Shown here: piece after piece, positions 53,154 to 62,847 of the stretch
How positions within the stretch are numbered: position 1 is the first letter of the stretch
Layout of the letters: every line of letters begins with the position of its first letter
Assembly (NCBI GenBank): GCA_038326205.1
Contig: JBBQJV010000009.1
Span: 17,323-81,322, forward strand
DNA from: UBA7672 sp038326205
GTDB taxonomy: Bacteria > Pseudomonadota > Alphaproteobacteria > Caulobacterales > Hyphomonadaceae
Direction of reading: 5' to 3'
DNA: 64,000 bases
Made by a program: the position numbers and the translations under genes
Notes under the pieces: model-generated
The model's database searches: none
What the model was told of the DNA's origin: nothing
The model's input: the letters and a program-made list of their open reading frames with translations, nothing else

Positions 53154-53486
53154 GTGTGCATCTCCTGAGTGACGCCAGCTGAGGGAAAATAAAACTCCTG
53201 CCCTTGTTCAGGGGCCTTTTGGAAAGGCGGGAGCAATGCTGCCGGTCGCTTCTTATGTCAATGAGAATGCGCTATTTGGCTACCCCCGGCCGCCTGAACA
53301 GGGTTTCCCCGCCGATCGTCGTGAATAACGATCGGAGTTGTGCCCCGTTTTGTTGGAAGGCCGCCATGCAGATTCGGCGGAAACGTAAAAACCTTCTCCA
53401 GCGATCTCAAACGCTTGCCCGAAATTTTCGGCGGATTGCTCTGCTCCAAATCGGCTGGCCCTCCCAGCGAACGTATAATCGCGCCC

Positions 53487-54002
53487 ATGAAACGCCGAGG
53501 CCTCCCTTTGTGGCTGCTGCGCGACATCCTGGCCTTGCTTGGTGTCCTGATCAGCTTCTGGCCGTTGTGATGGTCCTGGTGATCACCAACGGCTTCAAAG
53601 CCATGCGTGGGACGAAAAGTCCCGAATTCGGCCTACGACGACTTCCCGATTCTGCTGGCCGATGCCGAAGCCCGACTGGATTTCGCATTATGGCGCGAAG
53701 CCTATCGCCGCCTCGGCTTGGACCACCGCGTCGTCGAGTTCACTCTCGCGGAAGCTTCCGACGACTGGAACGAGACCACGCGCCGCTTTTAGTCTTACCA
53801 GCGGGCCTTCGGCAACCTCGCTACCTACTCCCGCGCCGACGTCCACGCGCTCTGTGAACGCTACAGCACCAGCCAGCGCGATGTGACCAACAGCAACTGC
53901 CCCGGCTTCCGCCTAAACTCTTCGAGCTTCGGCGGACATGTCGCCGAGGGTGGAAAACAGCACCGATCTCTAGCCTCTCTCGACGCGTCGCGCCGGGGGT
54001 AG
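53487..54002 (+). pseudogene. Decayed hypothetical gene
   Basis: The pieces read, in order: MKRRGLPLWLLRDILALLGV with a hydrophobic helix, TGA at 53568-53570, a -1 frame stretch (VMVLVITNGFKAMRG), a return to the first frame (DDFPILLADAEARLDFALWR), TAG after RRF near 53790, and a further coding-like segment (SYQRAFGNLATYSRADVH) up to a stop near 54002. A small membrane-anchored protein with at least two frameshifts and a stop is inferred. Family unknown. The rest of 53154-54123 holds no feature I can support. Confidence 0.55.
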
Positions 54003-54123
54003 ATCGCGACGTCTTCGTCGCGAGACGGGGGCAGCCTATGGCCGCGCGGTCCGCCCTTGCGCCCAATGCTAGGACAATTAGCCAACAAAACCCTCAGCGC
54101 CTGCGCGCCTGAGATCGCACCCC

Positions 54124-55308
54124 ATGTCCGCTCTGGACAAAACTATCCAAAACGCGTGTCGTCGCCCCATGACAAACATCTCCTCACGCGTCGACGCAGC
54201 CGTTCAGTCCGCCCTCAATGAGAAGCGCATCGTCGGCGCCGTCATTGCGGTGATGAAGGACGGGCAATTCGCTCACCTCAGGGCCTACGGCATGGCCGAC
54301 CGCGAAGCGGGCCTGCCGATGAAGGAAGACGCGATCTTCCGCCTCGCCTCGATCTCGAAGCCCATCGTCACCGCCGCCGCGATGGCGATGATCGAGGCCG
54401 GCAGGTTCGCGCTCGACACGCCGGTCACCGACTTCCTGCCCGACTTCAAACCGAAAGCGCCAGATGGCTCGACGCCGACCATCACCATCCGCCATCTTCT
54501 GACGCACACGGCGGGCTTGTCCTACGATTTCCTTCAGCCACCGGAAGGTCCCTACAATACCATCCCCGTGTCCGCCGGCATCGACGGCGATTTCACCATG
54601 GAGGACAACCTTGCCCGCATGGTGCAGGCTGGCCTCACCTTCCTGCCAGGGGCCATGTGGCTCTACTCCGTCGCCATCGATGTGCTCGGCGCCGTGATGG
54701 CGAAGGCCGAAGGCACGGACGTCGAAGGAGCCGTCGCGAAATACGTCACCGGTCCGATGGATATGTCGGACACTTCTTTCTATGTCACCGACCCTTCGCG
54801 CCTCGTGCAGCCCTATTCCAACGCCGCTCCCGAACCCGTAGCCATCGGCGACAATTTCAAACAGCCATTCGTGCCCGGCTGCGCCCCGATCAATCTCGGC
54901 ACCTCGCGCGCCTTCAACCGCAACGCTTTCCAGGGCGGCGGCGGCTGCATGAACGGCAAGGCCCTCGATGTGATCCGCATGCTCGACACCATTCGCTCCG
55001 GCGGCGACCCCATCCTGTCAGAGGCTTCCACACAGCAGATGATGTCGAACCAGGTCGGCCCGCTCCGCATCCTGTTCGATCCGACCGGCAACACCGCCTT
55101 CGGTTTCGGCGGCTCGATCCTGCTCGATCCCGTCGCCTCTGGCTCCGCGCTCTCGCCCGGCTCTTGGCAATGGGGCGGCGTCTGGGGCCACAGCTGGTTC
55201 GTCGACCCGACGCGCCAGCTCACAATCGTAAACCTCACCAACACCACACTCGAAGGCATGGCAGGACAACTGCCCGGCGACATTCAGAAAGCGGTAATCG
55301 GGTCGTAG
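54124..55308 (+). CDS. Serine hydrolase, beta-lactamase family
   Basis: The 394-residue protein has S-x-x-K in RLASISKPIVTAAAMAM, HTAGLSYDF in the usual place after it, LYSVAIDVLGAVMAKA at the second motif (Y-S-V instead of Y-x-N) and WGHSWFVDP as the third. No signal peptide is evident, unlike the hydrolase at 47819, so it is probably cytoplasmic. ATG 54172 is an alternative start; neither has a good ribosome-binding site. Substrate unknown; esterase or peptidase activity is as likely as beta-lactam hydrolysis. Confidence 0.82.
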   Translation: MSALDKTIQNACRRPMTNISSRVDAAVQSALNEKRIVGAVIAVMKDGQFAHLRAYGMADREAGLPMKEDAIFRLASISKPIVTAAAMAMIEAGRFALDTPVTDFLPDFKPKAPDGSTPTITIRHLLTHTAGLSYDFLQPPEGPYNTIPVSAGIDGDFTMEDNLARMVQAGLTFLPGAMWLYSVAIDVLGAVMAKAEGTDVEGAVAKYVTGPMDMSDTSFYVTDPSRLVQPYSNAAPEPVAIGDNFKQPFVPGCAPINLGTSRAFNRNAFQGGGGCMNGKALDVIRMLDTIRSGGDPILSEASTQQMMSNQVGPLRILFDPTGNTAFGFGGSILLDPVASGSALSPGSWQWGGVWGHSWFVDPTRQLTIVNLTNTTLEGMAGQLPGDIQKAVIGS

Positions 55309-55376
55309 GGTGTAAAGAGCGGAGCGAAATCCACCTCGCGCCCACTGGCTATGCATTTCGTTCCGCTCAATTCACC

Positions 55377-56042
55377 CTACGCCTTCGGTTTCTTCACCGG
55401 CGCCTTCTTTTCTTTCGGCGCCAGCTTGTGCGCCTCGATGATCTCGATCGCCTTGGCGAGGCATTCATCGGGCGTCAAGCGTGTCGTGTTGATCCACACC
55501 GCATCGTCCGCCGGTCTCATCGGCGCATCCTCGCGCTGCGAATCCCGCGCGTCGCGTTCCCCGAGTTGCAGCAGGATGCCATGCTCTGTTACGCTCTCCC
55601 CCATGGCGGACAATTCCTTGAACCGCCGCCGCGCCCGTTCTTCGACCGAAGCATCCACCCACAGTTTCACATCCGCATCCGGAGCAATAACCGTCCCGAT
55701 ATCGCGACCATCAAGAACCGCCCCGCCCGGCTGCTGTGCAAACTTCCGCTGCAAGTCGAACAGCGCCCGCCGCACCGCGCCGAGCGAAGCCACTACCGAC
55801 GCCGCCGCCCCAACGCCGGCGCTTCTCAACTCCCGCTCGTCGAATTCTGCGAGATCGATATGCGCCGCCAGAAGCGCGCACTCACGCTCATCCTGGAAGT
55901 CGATTCCCTTGTTCAGCGCCGACTTCGCAAGCGCGCGATAAAGCAATCCGGTATCGAGGTGCGGCAGGCCGTAGTGCGCCGCCAGCCGCTTGGCCAGCGT
56001 GCCCTTGCCGGACGATGTCGTGCCATCGAGTGCGATGATCAT
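55377..56042 (-). CDS. cmk: Cytidylate kinase
   Basis: The 221-residue kinase has the P-loop ALDGTTSSGKGTLAKRL, the CMP-binding DTGLLYRALA and LDGRDIGTVIAPDADVKLWV. It phosphorylates CMP and dCMP. The C-terminus has a lysine-rich tail (KKAPVKKPKA). Its ATG overlaps the aroA stop by one base (TAATG), so it is translationally coupled. rpsA, the usual next gene, is absent here. Confidence 0.95.
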   Translation of the reverse strand: MIIALDGTTSSGKGTLAKRLAAHYGLPHLDTGLLYRALAKSALNKGIDFQDERECALLAAHIDLAEFDERELRSAGVGAAASVVASLGAVRRALFDLQRKFAQQPGGAVLDGRDIGTVIAPDADVKLWVDASVEERARRRFKELSAMGESVTEHGILLQLGERDARDSQREDAPMRPADDAVWINTTRLTPDECLAKAIEIIEAHKLAPKEKKAPVKKPKA

Positions 56043-57370
56043 TAGTCTTCCCGCTCAACATTGGCGCCCAGCGTCGCTATGTGATCGAAGAACTCAGGAT
56101 AGCTGGTAGCGATCATTGCGATGTCATCGACCGTAACCGCATCCTTCGTGGCCGACCCCATCACCAGCGCCGACATGGCGATCCGGTGGTCGTGACGCGC
56201 TTCCACCAATCCTCCGCCCGGAACGCCACGCGCGCCCAATCCCGTAACGATGAAGCCATCAGGCAGTTCCTCAACCGCGACGCCGTTGACCGCCAGCATC
56301 GAACAGATGGCCTTGATCCGGTCGCTCTCCTTGACCCGCAGTTCGGCCGCACCGGTCACCTTCGTCTTGCCGTCAGCAAACGCCGCCAGCACCGCAAAAA
56401 TCGGCAGTTCGTCAATCATCGACGGCACCAGAGCCGGATCGAGCGTGATGCCTTTAAGGCGTGACGCTGACGCAATCACGCGCACCGTGTCTTCGCCCGT
56501 AGCCTGTCCGTCGGCTTCAACCCGCAAGCTTGCGCCCATCGCGCGGGCCGCATCAATGAAACCCGTTCGCGTTCGGTTGTCGAGCATGCCTGTCGCGTTC
56601 GCTTCGCCATCGCCTGCGATCAGCGCCATTGCGATCGCGAAGGCGGCTGACGACGGATCGCCGGCAACTGATGCGCCGTTGATCGCCCGCAGCAATTGTC
56701 CGCCTCTGACAGACACGATTGGCCCACCTTCGCTCCGCTCCTCAACGCCGACTTCAACGCCGAATGCCCGCAGCATCCGCTCGGTGTGATCACGCGTCAC
56801 CTCTTTCTCTTCGACAACCGTGACGCCATCGGCGCGAAGTCCCGCCAGCATGATCGCAGACTTCACCTGCGCCGAGGCTTCCGGCGGCGCATACCGGATC
56901 GCTTTCAACCTGCCGCCCTTGATCAGCGCGGGCAGCCTGCCGCCCGTCTCGGTATCCGCAACAACCCCCATCTGGCGGAGTGGCTTCAGCACACGCTCCA
57001 TCGGTCGCGAGGACAACGACGCGTCGCCGACAAACCGGGCCGTCACTTCGTGGCCGCCGGCCAGCCCCATCATCAGCCGGGCCCCGGTTCCCGAATTGCC
57101 GAAATCGAGATCCTGCGTGGGCGATGCGAACCCGCTGGTTCCGACCCCCTGAATGGTCCAGGCGCCTTGTCCCGTCCGCTCGACCCCAGCCCCCAACGCC
57201 TTGACGGCGCGGGCCGTATTGAGGACGTCTTCGCCTTCTAGGAGACCCGTAATGGTCGATTCGCCGCTTCCCACGGCCGCCATCATCAGCGCCCGGTGCG
57301 AACAGGATTTGTCGCCGGGCGCGCGGATCGATCCGGTGATCCGCACGACAGATCGAGAACTCGCACGCAT
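56042..57370 (-). CDS. aroA: 3-phosphoshikimate 1-carboxyvinyltransferase (EPSP synthase)
   Basis: The 442-residue protein has the phosphoenolpyruvate/shikimate site GDKSCSHRALMMAAVGSGES, LDFGNSGTGARLMMGL (the usual LGNAGTAMR region), and VKESDRIKAICSML. The residue pattern fits the class II, alphaproteobacterial-type enzyme. It catalyses the sixth shikimate step. cmk follows with a one-base overlap. It is divergent from the FYDLN gene. Confidence 0.96.
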   Translation of the reverse strand: MRASSRSVVRITGSIRAPGDKSCSHRALMMAAVGSGESTITGLLEGEDVLNTARAVKALGAGVERTGQGAWTIQGVGTSGFASPTQDLDFGNSGTGARLMMGLAGGHEVTARFVGDASLSSRPMERVLKPLRQMGVVADTETGGRLPALIKGGRLKAIRYAPPEASAQVKSAIMLAGLRADGVTVVEEKEVTRDHTERMLRAFGVEVGVEERSEGGPIVSVRGGQLLRAINGASVAGDPSSAAFAIAMALIAGDGEANATGMLDNRTRTGFIDAARAMGASLRVEADGQATGEDTVRVIASASRLKGITLDPALVPSMIDELPIFAVLAAFADGKTKVTGAAELRVKESDRIKAICSMLAVNGVAVEELPDGFIVTGLGARGVPGGGLVEARHDHRIAMSALVMGSATKDAVTVDDIAMIATSYPEFFDHIATLGANVERED

Positions 57371-57485
57371 ATGCTTTCAAAGCCTTGTGGTTGGCTACGC
57401 CAGACGCCATCTGGCTGGCGGAACATGAGCGCTTTACAGCCCCGCGCAGACATGGCAAGCGCCGACCCAAGCATGGGGAAACACC

Positions 57486-57977
57486 TTGGCTAACAACGAC
57501 CTCGGCGACAAACATATTTGCCCGGAATGCGGGTCGAGATTCTATGATCTCGGAAAACTCCCGCCCGTCTGCCCAAAGTGCAAGACGGTCGTGGTGGTGA
57601 CGGCAGAATCCGCCAAACCCAAACGCGCCGCGGCTGCCAAGCCGAAGGCTGCGCCTGCCAAGAAAGCGGCGGTGGTCAAGCACGAGGATGACGACGAAGA
57701 CGACCTCGAGGATGACGAGGATGAAGACGACGAGGACGAGGACGAGGAAGAGGACGAGGAAGAGGAAGCCGAAGAAGAGGCCGAATCCGAGGACGAAGCC
57801 GTTGTCGTGGCGGATGACGACGACGATGACGACGAAGACCTCGACGATGACGACGACGACGACGATGACGACGACCTCGATGATGACGAGGACGACGACG
57901 ATCTGACCGTTATCGACGAGGACGATTTCGAGGAAGAGGAAGAGATCGCAGTCGAGGATGCGGAGGAAGACCCGTAG
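57486..57977 (+). CDS. FYDLN-acid family protein (TIGR02300 type)
   Basis: The 163-residue product starts with a zinc-ribbon-like CPECGSRFYDLGKLPPVCPKC containing the family FYDLN-type motif (here FYDLG). An alanine/lysine-rich linker follows, then a tail from about residue 65 made almost entirely of aspartate and glutamate. The start is TTG at 57486 with GGGGA upstream. The family occurs in alphaproteobacteria, often divergent from aroA as here. Its role is unknown; binding of basic partners or RNA polymerase mimicry of nucleic acid are guesses. The acidic tail is a low-complexity GAC/GAG repeat tract in DNA. Confidence 0.9.
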   Translation: MANNDLGDKHICPECGSRFYDLGKLPPVCPKCKTVVVVTAESAKPKRAAAAKPKAAPAKKAAVVKHEDDDEDDLEDDEDEDDEDEDEEEDEEEEAEEEAESEDEAVVVADDDDDDDEDLDDDDDDDDDDDLDDDEDDDDLTVIDEDDFEEEEEIAVEDAEEDP

Positions 57978-58007
57978 GGTCGCGCTGCTTGCGCCAGACA
58001 TATCCAC

Positions 58008-58030
58008 GGCCCGCGATGACCTCGCGGGCC
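58008..58030 (+). terminator. Terminator of the FYDLN gene
   Basis: A perfect 9-bp stem (GGCCCGCGA / TCGCGGGCC) with a 5-nt loop lies 30 bp after the stop and is followed by GAATTCATTTTGG. The T-run is short. Confidence 0.65.
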
Positions 58031-58097
58031 GAATTCATTTTGGCCGATGGTTCGCCCGAGGGCGATTTATGAAGTCGGCACCCGTGATCAGGGTGGG

Positions 58098-58175
<78 letters not shown>

Positions 58176-58311
58176 ACATACGTGGTTCGGTTGCGTCCCA
58201 AAGGCCGCTCCCGATTTAGGAGCGCGTTGCTTATAGCGAGACCTGCCCAGGATCAAGCGGGGAAAACAAAGGACGTCTGGTGGCTGAAATCATGCAGTTT
58301 CATGCGGCACA

Positions 58312-58455
58312 ATGCGCGACCAGCGCCTGTGGGCTCCGGTCTGGCAGCGACTGATTGCCTGCTTTTCCTGTGACTAAGTGCCGACCGAGACCCAGCCAAC
58401 GCCGCTGGAACGGCCGGACTGGCTGGCCGACCAGATTGCGCAGTTTCACGCCTGA
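58312..58455 (+). other. Short coding-like frame with one internal stop
   Basis: A frame from ATG 58312 reads MRDQRLWAPVWQRLIACFSC, meets TAA at 58375-58377, and continues at once from GTG 58378 as PTETQPTPLERPDWLADQIA up to QFHA and TGA. The second part looks protein-like. It lacks a ribosome-binding site, and could be a relic or chance. Nothing else is seen between the tRNA and ptsN. Confidence 0.25.
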
Positions 58456-58473
58456 AGGGTCAGGCGGCGCCGA

Positions 58474-58947
58474 TCACGCAGCATCTGTGACGGTATCCGG
58501 CGACAGGATAGCGAGGATCGCTTCCTCCGTCTGGGACTGCCGCAGGGCGGCGCGGACACGTTCCTGACGGAATACACGGGCCGCACGGGCCAGCGCCCGC
58601 AGGTGATCGGCCCCGGCATCGGTCGGCGCCAGCAGCATGAAGATCAGGTCGGCCGGCCGCTCGTCGATAGCCTCGAAATCCGCCGGCTCGAGCAACCGAG
58701 CGAACCCGCCCATCGGCCGCGTCAGGGACTCGATCCGCGCGTGCGGTATCGCCACGCCTTCGCCAACGCCCGTGGACCCCAGCCGCTCGCGTTCCTGGAC
58801 GGCTTCGTAGACTTCGCGGGCATCAAGGCCGAGCGCGCGGGCCATCACGCCCGACATTTCGGACAGGACCTGCTTGCGTCCCTGCCAGCGCGCCCTTGCG
58901 ATGACGGCATTGGGCAGGAGGAGTTCGCCCAAGGTGGACGTGATCAT
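58474..58947 (-). CDS. ptsN: Nitrogen PTS enzyme IIA (PtsN/EIIA-Ntr)
   Basis: The 157-residue EIIA-type-2 protein has the phosphorylated histidine H69 in GVGEGVAIPHARI. A four-residue LLAP strand and a helical C-terminus follow in the usual order. It takes phosphate from the nitrogen PTS and regulates potassium uptake, nitrogen and stringent responses in relatives. It is the last gene of the leftward lptC-lptA-lptB-rpoN-hpf-ptsN series, the standard proteobacterial order. Confidence 0.95.
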   Translation of the reverse strand: MITSTLGELLLPNAVIARARWQGRKQVLSEMSGVMARALGLDAREVYEAVQERERLGSTGVGEGVAIPHARIESLTRPMGGFARLLEPADFEAIDERPADLIFMLLAPTDAGADHLRALARAARVFRQERVRAALRQSQTEEAILAILSPDTVTDAA

Positions 58948-59079
58948 AGGCCGCCTGCCGAATATTTTGCGTTCATTACTCTACTAAACCCGAACAGAGT
59001 TGACCCCCCACCACCCAATTTTCGGCGTGAGATAGCCGGACTGGAGCCAGACGGGAATAGCCTGTGTCAGCAACTATCT

Positions 59080-59670
59080 TCAGGCGTCCTTACCGGGATC
59101 GACCCAGCCGACATTACCATCGGCCCGGCGATAGACCATGTTCAACCGGCCGTGAACGGCGTTCCGGAACATCACTGCGGGGGAATCGGCCAACTCAAGC
59201 TGCATGACCGCCATCGAAACAGTCATTGTCTGAATCCGCGCATCGGACTCGGCAACGATCACAGGGGAATCGCCCGCATCCGATTCCACCGCCGCGCTAT
59301 CATCGCCGTCGGCGGTATCTTCAAGCGGAACGATGATCCGCTCGTAGGCGGCTTCCACCGAGACGCTATCTTTCGCCCGGTGGTTGCGGAGACGGTTCTT
59401 GTAGCGCCGGACGCGCTTCTCGATCTTTTCGAGCGCCTGCTCGAAGGCCAAGTAGCCATCTTCGCCTTCGCCATGCGCCTGTAGCGTCACGCCCGATGGC
59501 AAGTGGATCGAACAATCGACGTAAAAAGCCCAGCCCGGTTTCGAAACGGTGACGAAGGCCTCGCCCGTCTTGGAAAAGTACTTGGATACGCTGGCCTCTA
59601 GTCCGATCGCGATCCGCTCCTGCAACGCGGCGCCTACTTCGATCTTCTTGCCTGCGATCTGGACTTGCAA
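59080..59670 (-). CDS. hpf: Ribosome hibernation promoting factor, long form
   Basis: The 196-residue protein has the N-terminal HPF/YfiA domain (LQVQIAGKKIEVGAALQERI) and a C-terminal dimerisation domain that starts near residue 130 (ARIQTMTVSMAVMQLELADS). It is thus a long HPF that dimerises ribosomes into 100S particles in stationary phase. The best start is TTG at 59670, with AAGGAG 6 nt upstream; an ATG 12 codons earlier has no such site. It lies between rpoN and ptsN on the same strand. Confidence 0.93.
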   Translation of the reverse strand: MQVQIAGKKIEVGAALQERIAIGLEASVSKYFSKTGEAFVTVSKPGWAFYVDCSIHLPSGVTLQAHGEGEDGYLAFEQALEKIEKRVRRYKNRLRNHRAKDSVSVEAAYERIIVPLEDTADGDDSAAVESDAGDSPVIVAESDARIQTMTVSMAVMQLELADSPAVMFRNAVHGRLNMVYRRADGNVGWVDPGKDA

Positions 59671-59780
59671 TGGTGGCTCCTTCTCATGGACGCGCATGAT
59701 GCACATGCACCCGACTTGCCCGTCCTTACTTATCTTGACTCAAGATTGGGATTGCCGGACGCGAAGGTCAACGCCTGCGA

Positions 59781-61292
59781 TCAGCCGCCGCTGGCGAATA
59801 TGCGTCGTCGCTCGACTGAAGATGGTATACGCAGGGACTCGCGGTATTTCGCGACGGTCCTGCGCGCTATATCAATTCCATACGCACGAAGGCGTTCCAC
59901 GATCTGGTCATCAGACAGGACTGCTTCGCGGCTTTCCTTCTCGATCATTTCCTTGATGCGGTGCCGCACGGCTTCCGCCGAATGAGACTCGCCACCCTGT
60001 GTTGCGGGAATTGACGCCGAGAAGAAGTATTTCAGCTCGAAAACGCCACGCGGCGTTGCAACATATTTGTTGGATGTAACGCGCGATACAGTCGACTCAT
60101 GCATCTCCACCGCGTCAGCCACGGTCTTGAGATTTAGAGGGCGTAGCGCACGCACGCCGTGCACGAAAAAGCCATCCTGCTGGCGCACGATCTCGCTCGA
60201 CACTTTCAGGATTGTGCGCGCACGCTGGTCCAGCGACTTGATCAACCAGTTGGCCGACGCCTGGCATTCCGAAATGAAGGTCTTGTCGGCCTCCGTACGC
60301 GTCAGACTGGAGACTTCTGCATAGTAGGTCCTGTCGAGCAGGACGCGCGGCAGCGTATCGGCGTTGAGCTCGACCGAGAATGCGCCATTCGCCATTTCGC
60401 GGACATAGACATCCGGCGTCACGCTAGGCGCCGCTTCACCCGCGAACGCACTGCCGGGGCGCGGCGTCAGCGTGCGCAGCTCAGCCAGCATGTCGATGAC
60501 ATCTTCCTGGTCTACGCCGCAAAGATCCGCGAGGCGGCGGAAATCGCGGCGGGCAGCGATCTCGAGATTTTCCATCAGCTTCTGCATTGCCGGATCGAAG
60601 CGATCACGTTCAATCAGCTGAAGCGAGAGACATTCCTGAATGTTGCGGGCCATAACACCGGTCGGCTCAAAGCCATGGCAGACGCCGAGCACAGCTTCGA
60701 CATCTTCGACATCGGTACCAAGCGCAATGGCGATCTCGTTTACGTCGCCACGCATGAAGCCTGCTTCGTCCGTTTCGTCGATCAGCCGCGATGCGATCAG
60801 GCGATCGGCGGCAGTGAGACCGGCGAGTTGCAGTTGATCCTCGAGGTGATCGCGCAGGTTCTTTTCTTCGGCAGTGATCGATTCAAAATCAAAGTCTTCC
60901 GACACCTGCTTGCCCGACCCGGCTTTGGACCAGTCGAGCTGTGCGGACGGGCCGCCTTCGGAAGAGCTTGAGCCGTGTTCAGGCGGGCCATCGGATTCAT
61001 AAGCATCATCGGCGCGGGCATCGAGTTCGCGGCTGGCCTCGTTGGCGCCGCTGGCTTCGTCGAGCTGCATCTCCTCGCGCCGGTCGGAACGCTCGACTTC
61101 CGGCGTCTCGTTCTCACCCGAGGGGCCATCGCCTTCCACGCGAGTCAGCAGTGGGTTCTTTTCGATCTCGGCTTCGACGTATTCCTGCAGTTCGACGTTG
61201 GAGAGTTGCAGCAGCTTAATCGCCTGCTGCAGCTGCGGCGTCATGACGAGGGATTGCCCCTGCCTCAGCTGCAGACGATGCGCGAGCGCCAC
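59781..61292 (-). CDS. rpoN: RNA polymerase sigma-54 factor
   Basis: The 503-residue protein has region I (LRQGQSLVMTPQLQQAIKLLQLSNVELQEY), an acidic region II, a core-binding region and the DNA-binding HTH. It ends with the RpoN box ARRTVAKYRESL, which binds the -24 promoter element. It directs activator-dependent transcription. It follows lptB after 188 bp. Family length is normal. Confidence 0.97.
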   Translation of the reverse strand: MALAHRLQLRQGQSLVMTPQLQQAIKLLQLSNVELQEYVEAEIEKNPLLTRVEGDGPSGENETPEVERSDRREEMQLDEASGANEASRELDARADDAYESDGPPEHGSSSSEGGPSAQLDWSKAGSGKQVSEDFDFESITAEEKNLRDHLEDQLQLAGLTAADRLIASRLIDETDEAGFMRGDVNEIAIALGTDVEDVEAVLGVCHGFEPTGVMARNIQECLSLQLIERDRFDPAMQKLMENLEIAARRDFRRLADLCGVDQEDVIDMLAELRTLTPRPGSAFAGEAAPSVTPDVYVREMANGAFSVELNADTLPRVLLDRTYYAEVSSLTRTEADKTFISECQASANWLIKSLDQRARTILKVSSEIVRQQDGFFVHGVRALRPLNLKTVADAVEMHESTVSRVTSNKYVATPRGVFELKYFFSASIPATQGGESHSAEAVRHRIKEMIEKESREAVLSDDQIVERLRAYGIDIARRTVAKYRESLRIPSSVERRRIFASGG

Positions 61293-61421
61293 TCAATCCT
61301 CCCGGTGCCGACGGCGGGCGGACCCGGCTGCGGCTTCAGAACTCCAGATCAGACTAACCTACTACCGCGGTATTAAAATTGCATAATCGATACACCATCG
61401 ACTTTGTTGGAATCCACGTTA

Positions 61422-61456
61422 CCCGACCTTTAAGGCCGGGGTCGGGCAGGTTTTTT
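61422..61456. promoter_or_regulatory. Hairpin with T-run between lptB and rpoN
   Basis: A 7-bp stem (CCCGACC / GGTCGGG) with an 11-nt loop is followed by CAGG and TTTTTT on the plus strand. Both neighbours run on the minus strand, where it has no T-tail. It may fold in the lptB-rpoN message or stop antisense transcription. Confidence 0.45.
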
Positions 61457-61480
61457 GCGATGAAGGTGTGACTGGAAAGC

Positions 61481-62248
61481 CTACTGGAAGCGCGCGCCGA
61501 GGTAGACACGGCGGACATCTTCGTTGGTGAGTACCTCGGGCGGCGTGCCTTCGAAGAGCACCTTGCCGTCGTAGATGATCGAGGCGCGGTCGACGATTTC
61601 CAGCGTTTCGCGGACCTGATGGTCGGTGATCAGCACCCCAAGTCCTCTGCCCTTGAGATAGCGGACCAGATCCGAAATGTCGGACACTGCCAGGGGGTCG
61701 ATGCCGGTGAAGGGTTCGTCCAGCAGCATGAAGTGCGGACGCGAGGCGAGCGCCCGGGCGATCTCCACCCGCCGCCGCTCACCGCCGGACAGCGAGTTGG
61801 CGTTCTGCTTGGCCAGTCGCGAAATCTGCAGCTCTTCCAGCAGGGAGGCGGTCAGTTCCTTGCGCTTGGCGTTGGTGTCCTCGGTGAGTTCGGCAACGGC
61901 CATCACATTGTCCCAGACGCTCATGCCGCGGAAGATTGAGTTCTCCTGCGGTAGATAGCCTGCGCCCAAACGCGCGCGCTGGTACATCGGTAGGGCGGTG
62001 ATGTCCGCGCCATCCATCGTCACCTTGCCGCTTTCGGCGGTGATGAGACCCATGATCATGTAGAAGCATGTCGTCTTGCCGGCGCCGTTGGGACCCAGCA
62101 GGCCGACGATCTCGCCACGTTTCAGGTGAAGGCTAACGTCCTTGACGACCTGACGGCCCTTGAACGACTTGGCGAGGTTGCTCGCGCGCAATCCGTCGCG
62201 ATCGTCCGCCTCAAAGGCGACTGGAGCCGTTTCGTTGCGCGCGTCCAT
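61481..62248 (-). CDS. lptB: LPS export ABC transporter ATPase LptB
   Basis: The 255-residue ATPase has Walker A GPNGAGKTT, the Q-loop region YLPQENSIF, signature LSGGERRRV, Walker B HFMLLDEPFTGIDP and H-loop LITDHQVRET. The PQENSIF segment is typical of LptB. It powers the LptB2FG extractor of lipopolysaccharide from the inner membrane. lptA overlaps upstream closely (7-bp gap). lptF and lptG are not in the window. Confidence 0.96.
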   Translation of the reverse strand: MDARNETAPVAFEADDRDGLRASNLAKSFKGRQVVKDVSLHLKRGEIVGLLGPNGAGKTTCFYMIMGLITAESGKVTMDGADITALPMYQRARLGAGYLPQENSIFRGMSVWDNVMAVAELTEDTNAKRKELTASLLEELQISRLAKQNANSLSGGERRRVEIARALASRPHFMLLDEPFTGIDPLAVSDISDLVRYLKGRGLGVLITDHQVRETLEIVDRASIIYDGKVLFEGTPPEVLTNEDVRRVYLGARFQ

Positions 62249-62255
62249 GCGGATC

Positions 62256-62822
62256 TCAGTTCTGGGTCGGAGCCGGTTGGGCGGGCGTGGCGGCCGGGTT
62301 CTGTTTCTTCGCAGTATTGAACACGGTGACGACGCGCTTCTCGCCGGCAGTAATCACTGTGCGGCCTTCGGCAATGCTGTAGATGACGCGCGTACCGCGC
62401 ACCACGCCGTCAGCGCCGCGCGACAGGATCACGTCTCCGGTGATGGTGATGGTGTCGGAGGGAAAATCATACTCTGCCTTCGCACCGCGAATACGGACGT
62501 CCGGGGCGATGTAGAAAACATTTCCCTCGGCCACGAGCACTTCGAGTTCATCGCATGACGTATCAGTCTCGCGCGGATTGTCGGGCTTGGAACACATGAA
62601 GGTCAGCTTGTCCGACGTGATCCGACTGTCACCCTGCGTGGCGACGACATTGCCCGTGTAGATACCGCGACCTTCGTTCTGGAAGTACTCGGTCTGTTGC
62701 GCCGTGATCTCGATCGGCGCATCGCTCTGGCCGATCTGCGCGAATGCGGGCGCGCCGGCGAGCGCAAGGAAAGCTGCGGCAGGGAATGCAATTGCCAGTC
62801 GTGACCAAGTCATAACCATCAT
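62256..62822 (-). CDS. lptA: Periplasmic LPS transport protein LptA
   Basis: The 188-residue protein has a signal peptide (ending APAFAQ) and an OstA/LptA beta-jellyroll domain: APIEITAQQTEYFQNEGRGI, YTGNVVATQGDSRITSDKLT and FPSDTITITGDVILSRGADG. It forms the periplasmic bridge for LPS. A cluster of ATGs allows starts at 62822, 62819 or 62813. A 25-bp gap separates it from lptC upstream; lptB follows after 7 bp. The cysteine pair MCSKP/TSCDE is an extra. Confidence 0.93.
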   Translation of the reverse strand: MMVMTWSRLAIAFPAAAFLALAGAPAFAQIGQSDAPIEITAQQTEYFQNEGRGIYTGNVVATQGDSRITSDKLTFMCSKPDNPRETDTSCDELEVLVAEGNVFYIAPDVRIRGAKAEYDFPSDTITITGDVILSRGADGVVRGTRVIYSIAEGRTVITAGEKRVVTVFNTAKKQNPAATPAQPAPTQN

Positions 62823-62847
62823 CCTGTCAACCGATCGCCAGAACGGC

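Noticed and set aside
57690..57960. Long GAC/GAG repeat tract as a possible tandem-repeat locus
   Set aside because: It is the coding sequence of the acidic tail of the FYDLN-family protein and stays in frame.
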